A DNA stretch of 64,000 nt from the NCBI GenBank assembly GCA_964647485.1, contig CAZYHV010000009.1, positions 55,701-119,700 on the forward strand, in the 5' to 3' direction. The translations under genes were made by a program, and so were the position numbers. This DNA is from FW021-bin31 sp964647485 (GTDB lineage Bacteria > Bacteroidota > Bacteroidia > Chitinophagales > Chitinophagaceae). Below are positions 18,339 to 25,325 of the stretch, in pieces; the stretch's first letter is position 1; each line of letters starts with the position of its first letter. Below the pieces are notes generated by a model. The model saw only the letters and a program-made list of their open reading frames with translations. It was not told where the DNA came from and ran no database searches.

Positions 18339-20279
18339 ATGTTAATCGCGATTAATCACATCACTTTCGAATTTGGAGCACATACAATTTTAAAAGATGC
18401 CAGTTGGCACATCATGCCCAACGAGCGCATCGGTCTGATCGGAGTCAATGGAGCCGGTAAATCTACTTTATTACGAATCATTAATCGCGAATATTCTGTT
18501 TCTGAAGGAAGAGTAGAAAGAGCCGGAGATGTTTCTGTAGGCTTTTTCAATCAAGATTTGTTGAGCTTTGAAAGTGATGATTCTATACTTCATGTGGCCA
18601 TGACAGCTTTTGAACGCGCACTGCAAGCAGAAAGAAAGATGGAGAAAATGGCAGTGAAAATGGCGGAAGATTATAGCGAAGAAGTCATGCAAAAATATAG
18701 CGATTTACAGCATGAATTTGAGGCTTTGGATGGATATAATCTTCAGCATAAAACCGAAGCCATGTTAGAAGGCTTAGGCTTTAAAACAACAGACCTGCAA
18801 AGACCCTATAGCGAATTTTCCGGTGGTTGGCGCATGCGTGTACTCCTGGCAAGAATGATGCTGCAAGAGCCGGAAGTCCTCATGCTGGATGAACCGACAA
18901 ACCACTTAGACATTCCCTCCATAGAATGGCTGGAGAAATATCTTCAACGCTATAAAGGCACCGTTATTATCACTTCTCACGATCGTTATTTTCTGGACAG
19001 AATGGTTTCTAAAATTGTAGAAATCGATCAAAAGACCATACAATCTTATAGCGGCAATTACAGTTTTTATCAAAAAGAAAAAGAATTACGAAAAGAACAG
19101 CAGCAACGAGCCTATGAAAACCAACAGGAATATATCCGTCAGCAAGAAAGATTTATAGAACGATTTAAGGCTAAAGCAACCAAAGCCTCCCAGGCGCAAA
19201 GTGCCATGAAGCGCTTAGAAAGGCTCGACAAAATTGAAGAAGTTGATGCAGATCCAGAAAAGATAAAAATCCGCTTCAATATTGGACAACAACCCGGAAA
19301 AATCATCTCCACACTAAAAAACATCAGCAAAAGCTATGGCAAGAATACCATTCTGGAAAATACCGGCGCCCTCATCGAAAGAGGAGATCGCATTGCTTTG
19401 ATAGGTGCCAACGGCATGGGAAAATCTACCCTGCTTCGCATCATCGCCGGAACGGAATCTTTTGAAGGAGAAAAAAAGCCCGGACATAATGTAGAGACCA
19501 GTTTCTATGCACAGCATCAATTGGAGTCCCTGAACCTGAAAAATGATCTGCTTACCGAATTGCAAGATTGTGGCAGTGGATATTTAGATCAGGAATTACG
19601 CGGATTATTAGGCTGTTTCCTCTTTCACGGGGATGATGTTTTCAAAAAAATAAAAGTGCTCTCGGGCGGAGAAAAAGCCAGAGTAGCCTTAGCCAAAACC
19701 ATCATCAGCAAAGCCAATTTCCTTTTACTGGATGAGCCGACCAATCATTTAGATATTCAATCGGTAGAACGCATTATCGAGGCTCTAAATCAATATGAAG
19801 GAACCTACGTATTGGTTTCCCATAACCGGTATTTCATCAGCAAAACCGCCAATAAAATCTGGGAAATTAAAGACGGCGAAATCAAAGTCTTCAATGGCGG
19901 CTATGAGGAATGGGAAATTTGGAAAAAAGCTCAAGAAGAAAAGGCTCAAGCAGCTCAGAAGCCTTCTCCTCAACCCAAACAAAAACAGAAAAAAAACACT
20001 TCTCCCACAAAGAATAAATCCATAGACAAAGAAGTCAAACGCAGTTGGCAAAAAGAAAAGAAAGCTTTTGAAAAGCTGGAAAAGCAAATTAACCAACTGA
20101 AAGAAAAGAGAACGTCTTTAGAAACTCAACTCGCCTCTCCGGATATCTATGCCGATAAAGAAAAATTCATCCGCACCGAAAAAGCCCTCAAATCGACGGT
20201 AGAACAAGTAGATCAACTGGAAGAAAAATATGAACGGCAGTTTGAAAAAGTCATGGAACTGGAAGAAAAGATGGGATAA
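18339..20279 (+). CDS. ABC-F family ATPase
   Basis: 646 residues. Two ABC cassettes in tandem without membrane segments: Walker A GVNGAGKST near residue 36 and GANGMGKST near 353, signatures FSGGWRMR and LSGGEKAR, and two Walker B sites LDEPTNHLD. The interdomain linker (about 240-310) is charged and helical, rich in Gln, Arg and Glu, as in ABC-F proteins that bind the ribosomal E site. After about residue 535 there is a low-complexity Lys/Gln/Pro stretch and a C-terminal coiled coil, as in Uup-like members. It is likely to act on translating ribosomes; antibiotic protection is possible but not indicated by context. Last gene before the accessory island. Confidence 0.93.
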   Translation: MLIAINHITFEFGAHTILKDASWHIMPNERIGLIGVNGAGKSTLLRIINREYSVSEGRVERAGDVSVGFFNQDLLSFESDDSILHVAMTAFERALQAERKMEKMAVKMAEDYSEEVMQKYSDLQHEFEALDGYNLQHKTEAMLEGLGFKTTDLQRPYSEFSGGWRMRVLLARMMLQEPEVLMLDEPTNHLDIPSIEWLEKYLQRYKGTVIITSHDRYFLDRMVSKIVEIDQKTIQSYSGNYSFYQKEKELRKEQQQRAYENQQEYIRQQERFIERFKAKATKASQAQSAMKRLERLDKIEEVDADPEKIKIRFNIGQQPGKIISTLKNISKSYGKNTILENTGALIERGDRIALIGANGMGKSTLLRIIAGTESFEGEKKPGHNVETSFYAQHQLESLNLKNDLLTELQDCGSGYLDQELRGLLGCFLFHGDDVFKKIKVLSGGEKARVALAKTIISKANFLLLDEPTNHLDIQSVERIIEALNQYEGTYVLVSHNRYFISKTANKIWEIKDGEIKVFNGGYEEWEIWKKAQEEKAQAAQKPSPQPKQKQKKNTSPTKNKSIDKEVKRSWQKEKKAFEKLEKQINQLKEKRTSLETQLASPDIYADKEKFIRTEKALKSTVEQVDQLEEKYERQFEKVMELEEKMG

Positions 20280-20534
20280 GATTCTTCTTTCAAAAAGATC
20301 GTCTTTCTTTGCATGTCATTTTATCGCTCTGGCTTATCACTCGTGAAAGGATATTTCACTGCATTCAATATGACCTCTATTATTTTGTAGGTTATAGTTT
20401 CGTATTTTATATTACCAAATATATAGGTGTTCGGTATTATTTTTATTTTTTATTTTGCATTACCTCCGCAGAAACTATTGTAAATTACTGATTATTATTG
20501 ATTTATAAATTTACATATTTTTAGGGAATATTCG

Positions 20535-20542
20535 TATATTTG
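20535..20542 (+). promoter_or_regulatory. -7 promoter box upstream of the hsd operon
   Basis: TATATTTG matches TAnnTTTG. The next start codon, that of hsdM, is about 250 bp away, so transcription from here would make a long leader or a separate short RNA (see the terminator-like hairpin at 20661). Confidence 0.5.
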
Positions 20543-20620
20543 TGAGCGGACACCCTTTTAGAAAACTTATAACTTAGCAATAAAAGCATAAAATCCAACT
20601 GCACAATTAAGCGAAGCGAA

Positions 20621-20655
20621 TCACGAACACCACTAAAAATTATAAAAATTCGTGA
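20621..20655 (+). other. Small hairpin in the hsdM leader
   Basis: TCACGAA (20621-20627) is complementary to TTCGTGA (20649-20655), giving a 7-bp stem with a 21-nt AT-rich loop. It lies between the promoter box and the terminator-like hairpin. Confidence 0.4.
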
Positions 20656-20660
20656 GTAAA

Positions 20661-20723
20661 CAGCACATTTGGTTTTCCCACCCCACGATTCCAACGCTGA
20701 AAAACCAAAAGAGCTGTTTTTTT
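20661..20723 (+). terminator. Terminator-like hairpin inside the hsdM leader
   Basis: CAGC (20661-20664) pairs with GCTG (20713-20716) and TTTGGTTTT (20668-20676) pairs with AAAACCAAA (20701-20709), followed directly by a run of seven T. This is an intrinsic-terminator layout about 70 bp before hsdM and about 120 bp after the promoter box. It could end a short RNA or act as an attenuator. The rest of the 515-bp gap from 20280 holds no credible gene. Confidence 0.5.
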
Positions 20724-20794
20724 ACCTGTACTCAAACAGAAAATTAAAAATATCCATTAACTTTAGAACCTTAAAAAAAGAACGAGAAATATAG

Positions 20795-22609
20795 ATGAAG
20801 AACTTTAAAGAAAAGTCAGATAAGATTTGGGAAGTGGCAGACCTTCTCAGAGGAGATTATAAAAGGGCAGACTACGGAAAAGTTATTTTACCAATGACCG
20901 TTTTAAGGCGTCTGGATTGTGTATTAAAAGACACCAAACAAGCGGTACTCGACTATCTGCCAAAAGTGGAAAAATTGAAAGAAAGCGCCAAAGATATCGC
21001 ATTGAACAAAAAGGCAGGTTTTAATTTCCATAATCGTAGCCAATTCGACTTTGATAAACTAATTGCCGACCCCAATAATGTAGCCGTAAATCTTCGAAAC
21101 TACATCAATGGGTTTTCAACCAGTGCCCGGGAAATTATTGAATATTTCAATTTTGATGATCAAATAGACCGAATGGATGACCCAAAGGCTGATATCCTCT
21201 TCCGTGTCACAAAAGCATTTCAAGAAATAGACTTGAGTGATGATGACCCGATGATAATGGGTTACATCTTTGAAGACCTTATCCGAAGGTTTGCGGAGCA
21301 ATCCAACGAAACTGCAGGGGAACACTTTACCCCAAGGGAAGTTATCCGATTAATGGTGAATATCCTTTTCAATGAAGACAGCGACACGCTGACCAAAGAA
21401 GGAATTGTAAAAACAATGTACGATCCGGCTTGTGGAACCGGCGGAATGCTTTCTGTGGCTGAGCAGTACATCAATGAACTCAACCCCAAAGCAGAATTGA
21501 AAGTTTTCGGGCAGGAAATAAACCCCGAATCTTATGCCATTTGTAAATCGGATATGTTGATAAAAGGACAAAATCCAAGTAATATCAAATTCGGGAACAC
21601 TTTTACGGTGGACGGACTGGAAGATGAAAAATTTGATTATATGCTTTCCAATCCGCCTTTTGGTGTGGACTGGAAAAAAGCTAAAAAAATAATTAAAACC
21701 GAAGCCGACAGCAAAGGAATGAAAGGCCGTTTTGGTGCAGGATTGCCCAGAATCAACGATGGTTCTTTGCTTTTTTTACAGCATATGATCTCAAAAATGA
21801 AGCCGGCTTCAAAGGACGACCAATCAAGTGGAACTCGTATAGGAATTGTATTTAATGGTTCCCCTTTGTTTTCGGGAGCAGCAGGCAGTGGTGAAAGTGA
21901 GATAAGAAAATGGATTATTGAAAATGACTGGTTAGAAACCATTATTGCCCTACCCGACCAGCTTTTTTACAACACCGGCATCTCAACATACATATGGATT
22001 ATTACCAATAACAAAAGAGCGGAATGCAAAGGGAAAGTGCAATTAATAAACGCTACCGGTTCCAAAGATGAGGAATTGGTAAATGAAGGCAAATTGGAGG
22101 TTAACCGTTTTTGGCAGAAAATGAATAAAAGCCTTGGCAACAAACGAAAAAAGATTGTTGAAAACGGCAACGAAAAAGGCATTGGCTATATCACCCAACT
22201 CTATGGCAACTTTGAGGAAAACGAGTTTTCTAAAATAGTGCCCAACGACTATTTTGCGTATTGGCGCATTACGGTAGAGCAACCCCTAAGGAAAGACGGG
22301 GAGATGGTGAAAACCAAAGGGAAGCCAAAACCCGATTCGTCGCTAAGAGATTATGAGAACGTTCCATTTTTGACAAAAAATAAAGACGGTGCCCTTGTGC
22401 CACAAACCATTGAAGAATATTTTGAACGTGAAGTAAAACCTCATTTACCCAATGCCTGGATAGATGAAAAGAAAACTAGAGTCGGCTACGAGATCAACTT
22501 CACCAAATATTTTTATGAGTTCAAGCCTCTACGCTCTTTGGAAGCCATAAAAGCCGACATTTTGGCATTGGAGGAAAAAGTCTTGAACTATGATTTGTTG
22601 AATGATTAA
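20795..22609 (+). CDS. hsdM: Type I restriction-modification methyltransferase subunit HsdM
   Basis: 604 residues from ATG. The N-terminal HsdM_N helical domain (about 1-150) is followed by the N6-adenine methyltransferase core: S-adenosylmethionine motif DPACGTGGM at residue 210 and catalytic motif IV NPPF at residue 286. The C-terminal portion (about 400-604) includes the coiled-coil that joins HsdS. It methylates adenine on both strands of a split recognition site when complexed with HsdS, and with HsdR forms the restriction complex. It is somewhat longer than the 520-530 residues of classical HsdM. Its stop codon is immediately followed by the ATG of a GxxExxY gene with no gap. Confidence 0.96.
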   Translation: MKNFKEKSDKIWEVADLLRGDYKRADYGKVILPMTVLRRLDCVLKDTKQAVLDYLPKVEKLKESAKDIALNKKAGFNFHNRSQFDFDKLIADPNNVAVNLRNYINGFSTSAREIIEYFNFDDQIDRMDDPKADILFRVTKAFQEIDLSDDDPMIMGYIFEDLIRRFAEQSNETAGEHFTPREVIRLMVNILFNEDSDTLTKEGIVKTMYDPACGTGGMLSVAEQYINELNPKAELKVFGQEINPESYAICKSDMLIKGQNPSNIKFGNTFTVDGLEDEKFDYMLSNPPFGVDWKKAKKIIKTEADSKGMKGRFGAGLPRINDGSLLFLQHMISKMKPASKDDQSSGTRIGIVFNGSPLFSGAAGSGESEIRKWIIENDWLETIIALPDQLFYNTGISTYIWIITNNKRAECKGKVQLINATGSKDEELVNEGKLEVNRFWQKMNKSLGNKRKKIVENGNEKGIGYITQLYGNFEENEFSKIVPNDYFAYWRITVEQPLRKDGEMVKTKGKPKPDSSLRDYENVPFLTKNKDGALVPQTIEEYFEREVKPHLPNAWIDEKKTRVGYEINFTKYFYEFKPLRSLEAIKADILALEEKVLNYDLLND

Positions 22610-23041
22610 ATGAATACTATGATTAACAGTAATTATCCCGACTCTGGATTAACAGGAGCTATTATTGGGGCAGCTATGGAAGTTCATAGGCATATGGGCA
22701 ATGGATTTCAGGAAGTTGTGTATCAACGGGCATTGAGTATTGAGCTGAATATGAGAAACATAGGACATGAGCGAGAAAAAGAAATGCCTTTAACATACAA
22801 AGGTTTTGATATTGGTACACGTAGGGTTGATTTCTTTGTAGAAAACAAAATTATGGTAGAAATTAAAGCCGTAAAACAGCTCGAAGATGTGCATTTGGCA
22901 CAAGCAATAAACTATCTCGAAGCCTATGGTATGGACATAGGATTGCTTATAAATTTTGGCAACACCTCGCTTCAATTTAAAAGAGTAATGAAACCCAAAC
23001 CAAAAAATAAAAACTCTTCAAAAAATCATTTAAAATCATAG
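22610..23041 (+). CDS. GxxExxY family protein inserted in the hsd operon
   Basis: 143 residues. The defining motif is GFQEVVY (G-x-x-E-x-x-Y), then a PDDEXK-like core RRVDFFVENKIMVEIKAVKQL with an Asp and an E-x-K pair, and LLINFG near the end. The family is widespread in Bacteroidota and is predicted to be a small nuclease-fold protein of unknown role. The ATG abuts the hsdM stop (an alternative ATG is three codons later) and hsdS starts 9 bp after its stop, so it is transcribed and probably translationally coupled with hsdM and hsdS. The C-terminal tail is rich in Lys, Asn and Ser. A role in modification or defence is inferred only from position. Confidence 0.88.
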   Translation: MNTMINSNYPDSGLTGAIIGAAMEVHRHMGNGFQEVVYQRALSIELNMRNIGHEREKEMPLTYKGFDIGTRRVDFFVENKIMVEIKAVKQLEDVHLAQAINYLEAYGMDIGLLINFGNTSLQFKRVMKPKPKNKNSSKNHLKS

Positions 23042-23050
23042 TTCAAGACA

Positions 23051-24283
23051 ATGGAGAAATACGAAAAATATAAAGATTCCGGCATCGAATGGATTGGAGA
23101 GATTCCGAGCCATTGGGAGGTGAAGAAATTAAAATATTTGACTTCAATTGGTAATGGGAGAGACCATAAAGAAGTTTGGGATGAGAATGGTGAATATCCA
23201 ATAATTGGGACAGGCGGCAAATTCGGAAATGCTAATTCTTTTTTATATGATAAACCATCGATTATTCTAGGTCGGAAAGGAACAATAGATAAGCCAAGAT
23301 TTATTGAAATTCCATTCTGGGCTGTTGATACAGCATATTTCACAATAATTAAGGAAGATACTTTCCCTAAATATTTATTTTATCTATCAACAACAATAAA
23401 TTTCGATTTATATAAGTATGGCTCTGCAGTTCCCAGCATAAGTCAAGAAGTTTTAAAAGAAATTTATTTTGCTGTTCCTGAAAAACAAGAACAAACCGCC
23501 ATAGCCAACTACCTCGACCGCAAAACAGCCGAGATAGACCAACTGATAGCCAACAAAAAGCGCCTGCTCGAACTTTACGAAGAAGAAAAAACAGCCATTA
23601 TCAACCGGGCCGTTACCAAAGGCATTAATCCCAATGCCCCAATGAAAGACAGCGGTATTGAGTGGCTGGGGGAAATTCCCGAGCATTGGGTTATTAAGAA
23701 ACTCAATTGGTGTTTTAAAACTATCGGTAGTGGAACAACACCCAAAGCAGGTAATCAAGATTATTATTTTAACGGAACTCATAATTGGCTTTTAACAGGT
23801 GATTTAAATGATGGAGAAATACATAAAACCACAAAAAAAATAACTGATAAAGCATTAAATGACTATTCAAGTCTTAAAGAATATGGTGAAAACTCTGTGG
23901 TTATTGCAATGTATGGAGCTACTATTGGAAAATTAGGAGTTTTAAAAATTCCTACTACAGTAAATCAAGCTTGTTGCGTTCTTTCAGAACCTACTCACTT
24001 GAATTTTGATTTTACTTTTTTTCTTCTTTTAAGTGCTAGGCAAGAAATAATCAATATGAGTTATGGAGGTGGTCAACCTAATATCAGTCAAGAATTGCTA
24101 AAGCAATTTAAAATTCAGGTTCCGCCAAAAGAAGAGCAAACAGAAATCGTTCAATACTTCGAAACCGAATGTTCTCGTATCAACACAAAGATAGCCAAAA
24201 CCAAAAAACAGATAACCTTATTAACCGAATACCGCACGGCTTTAATCAGCGAGGTGGTAACGGGAAAAATAAAGGTAATATGA
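23051..24283 (+). CDS. hsdS: Type I restriction-modification specificity subunit HsdS
   Basis: 410 residues with the expected internal duplication. Two half-units start with nearly the same phrase, KDSGIEWIGEIPSHWEVKKL (about residue 6) and KDSGIEWLGEIPEHWVIKKL (about residue 199), each opening a target recognition domain. Each domain is followed by a conserved helical spacer (EQTAIANYLDRKTAEIDQLI; EQTEIVQYFETECSRINTKI). The first domain would read one half of a bipartite DNA site and the second the other. The variable domains give no hint of the sequence recognised. Its stop is followed by a separate promoter and RNA before the Abi gene. Confidence 0.96.
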   Translation: MEKYEKYKDSGIEWIGEIPSHWEVKKLKYLTSIGNGRDHKEVWDENGEYPIIGTGGKFGNANSFLYDKPSIILGRKGTIDKPRFIEIPFWAVDTAYFTIIKEDTFPKYLFYLSTTINFDLYKYGSAVPSISQEVLKEIYFAVPEKQEQTAIANYLDRKTAEIDQLIANKKRLLELYEEEKTAIINRAVTKGINPNAPMKDSGIEWLGEIPEHWVIKKLNWCFKTIGSGTTPKAGNQDYYFNGTHNWLLTGDLNDGEIHKTTKKITDKALNDYSSLKEYGENSVVIAMYGATIGKLGVLKIPTTVNQACCVLSEPTHLNFDFTFFLLLSARQEIINMSYGGGQPNISQELLKQFKIQVPPKEEQTEIVQYFETECSRINTKIAKTKKQITLLTEYRTALISEVVTGKIKVI

Positions 24284-24314
24284 GCAACTATTTTGTAAAT
24301 ACAATCAATAGGCT

Positions 24315-24322
24315 TATCTTTG
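24315..24322 (+). promoter_or_regulatory. -7 promoter box of the abiF-associated RNA
   Basis: TATCTTTG, exact TAnnTTTG, 32 bp after the hsdS stop. Transcription would start at about 24327-24331, directly before the hairpin at 24333. Confidence 0.65.
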
Positions 24323-24327
24323 TAGCA

Positions 24328-24380
24328 ACAGTACCTGTGTTGCATCCCGTTAGATCTGCTCACAGGTCTTCTTTTTTTAT
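24328..24380 (+). ncRNA. Short structured RNA upstream of the AbiF-like gene (abiF ncRNA candidate)
   Basis: Just downstream of the TATCTTTG box, ACCTGTG (24333-24339) pairs with CACAGGT (24361-24367). The 21-nt loop contains a second, weaker pairing of GCA (24342-24344) with TGC (24357-24359). A T-rich tract with seven consecutive T follows at once, so the unit is a promoter, a roughly 35-nt hairpin and an intrinsic terminator: a stand-alone RNA of about 50 nt. Conserved structured RNAs upstream of AbiF/Abi_2 genes are known (the abiF RNA motif) and such RNAs have been reported as antitoxins of AbiF-type RNases. Boundaries are approximate; assignment to that family is by position and layout, not by a model match. 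Confidence 0.6.
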
Positions 24381-24389
24381 AGGCTTGGT

Positions 24390-24413
24390 GTTTTTGAATA
24401 ATCCTTCAAAAAC
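24390..24413 (+). promoter_or_regulatory. Perfect hairpin just before the AbiF-like start codon
   Basis: GTTTTTGAA (24390-24398), a 6-nt loop, and TTCAAAAAC (24405-24413) form a 9-bp perfect stem that ends 8 nt before the GTG start at 24422. It could hide the ribosome binding region of the toxin-like gene or form part of the longer RNA fold. Confidence 0.5.
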
Positions 24414-24421
24414 AATCTGTC

Positions 24422-25315
24422 GTGGCTAAACATCCTAAAACCATACAAGAACAAGTTGATCTACTAAAAAGTAGGAACATGGCTTTTAGGGATGAAAGCA
24501 CGGCACCACACTTTTTGGCAAACATCAGTTACTACCGCCTCAAAGGCTATTGGTGGGAAATGCAAAACGATAAAATAAATCATCATTTCGCTAATGGAAG
24601 TTATTTTGAAGACGTTATCGATCGCTACAATTTTGACCGAAACTTCCGCTTGATTGTTTTCAATGCTATTGAACGCCTTGAAATAGCCTTGCGAACCAAA
24701 ATGATTTACCACTTTTCACTTACTTTTGGCGCTGAATGGTATTTGGATTCTTCGCTTTTTCCCAACAAAAAATACTTCAGTAGTTTTCAAAGTAAAATTC
24801 ATAAGGAGCTTTCCAAAAGCAGCGAGGAGTTCATCGTAAAACATTATAAAAACCATCCTAAAGAAAATCCTGAGAGTTGGAAATCCTTAGAAGTGTTGAC
24901 ATTGGGTTCTTTGTCTAAACTCTATCGGAATATTAATCATCAACTGCCTGAAAAAAATAAAATTGCCAAAGAATTTGGCTTATACAATCAAAAATATCTA
25001 AGCAGTTGGCTGATTACCATTACATTGATTCGAAACATCATAGCCCATCACGGAAGGCTTTGGAATAGGGTTATCATTAATAAATACGATTGGCCTAAGC
25101 AATCAATCGAACCTATTTTAGATTATGTGCCGGATAATTATCAAAGGCGAAAGATTTTTCCAATTCTTTCGGCAATCTTGTATGCAAACAATTTTATAAG
25201 TCCGGGGCATCACATAAAAACAGAACTATTGACCTTGTTTGAAGAGTTTAAGCAAGTACCACTTTATAAAATGGGTTTCCCGAAAGGATGGGAAAAACAA
25301 CCGGTTTGGAAATAA
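24422..25315 (+). CDS. Abi_2 (AbiD/AbiF-like) HEPN abortive infection protein
   Basis: 297 residues. The start is GTG; the conserved Abi_2 N-terminus begins right there (KHPKTIQEQVDLLKSR, then ISYYRLKGYWW), so no upstream start is needed. The C-terminal half contains RNIIAHH with Arg204 and His209, the R-x4-H motif of HEPN ribonucleases. Abi_2 proteins abort phage infection, probably by RNA cleavage, and relatives of this family are considered ancestors of Cas13. A structured RNA with its own promoter and a second hairpin lie immediately upstream. The gene sits between hsdS and hsdR, 10 bp before hsdR, the position used by the anticodon nuclease PrrC in EcoprrI. A guard role for the restriction system is inferred. 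Not required for restriction itself. Confidence 0.88.
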   Translation: MAKHPKTIQEQVDLLKSRNMAFRDESTAPHFLANISYYRLKGYWWEMQNDKINHHFANGSYFEDVIDRYNFDRNFRLIVFNAIERLEIALRTKMIYHFSLTFGAEWYLDSSLFPNKKYFSSFQSKIHKELSKSSEEFIVKHYKNHPKENPESWKSLEVLTLGSLSKLYRNINHQLPEKNKIAKEFGLYNQKYLSSWLITITLIRNIIAHHGRLWNRVIINKYDWPKQSIEPILDYVPDNYQRRKIFPILSAILYANNFISPGHHIKTELLTLFEEFKQVPLYKMGFPKGWEKQPVWK

Positions 25316-25325
25316 AAATAAATTT

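Noticed and set aside
20309..20491. 60-codon frame between the ABC-F gene and hsdM
   Set aside because: Very rich in Phe, Tyr and Ile from AT-rich DNA, no start signal and no recognisable family.
25239..25325. Longer N-terminus of HsdR
   Set aside because: It would overlap the Abi gene by 77 bp; the family N-terminus begins at the ATG at 25326.
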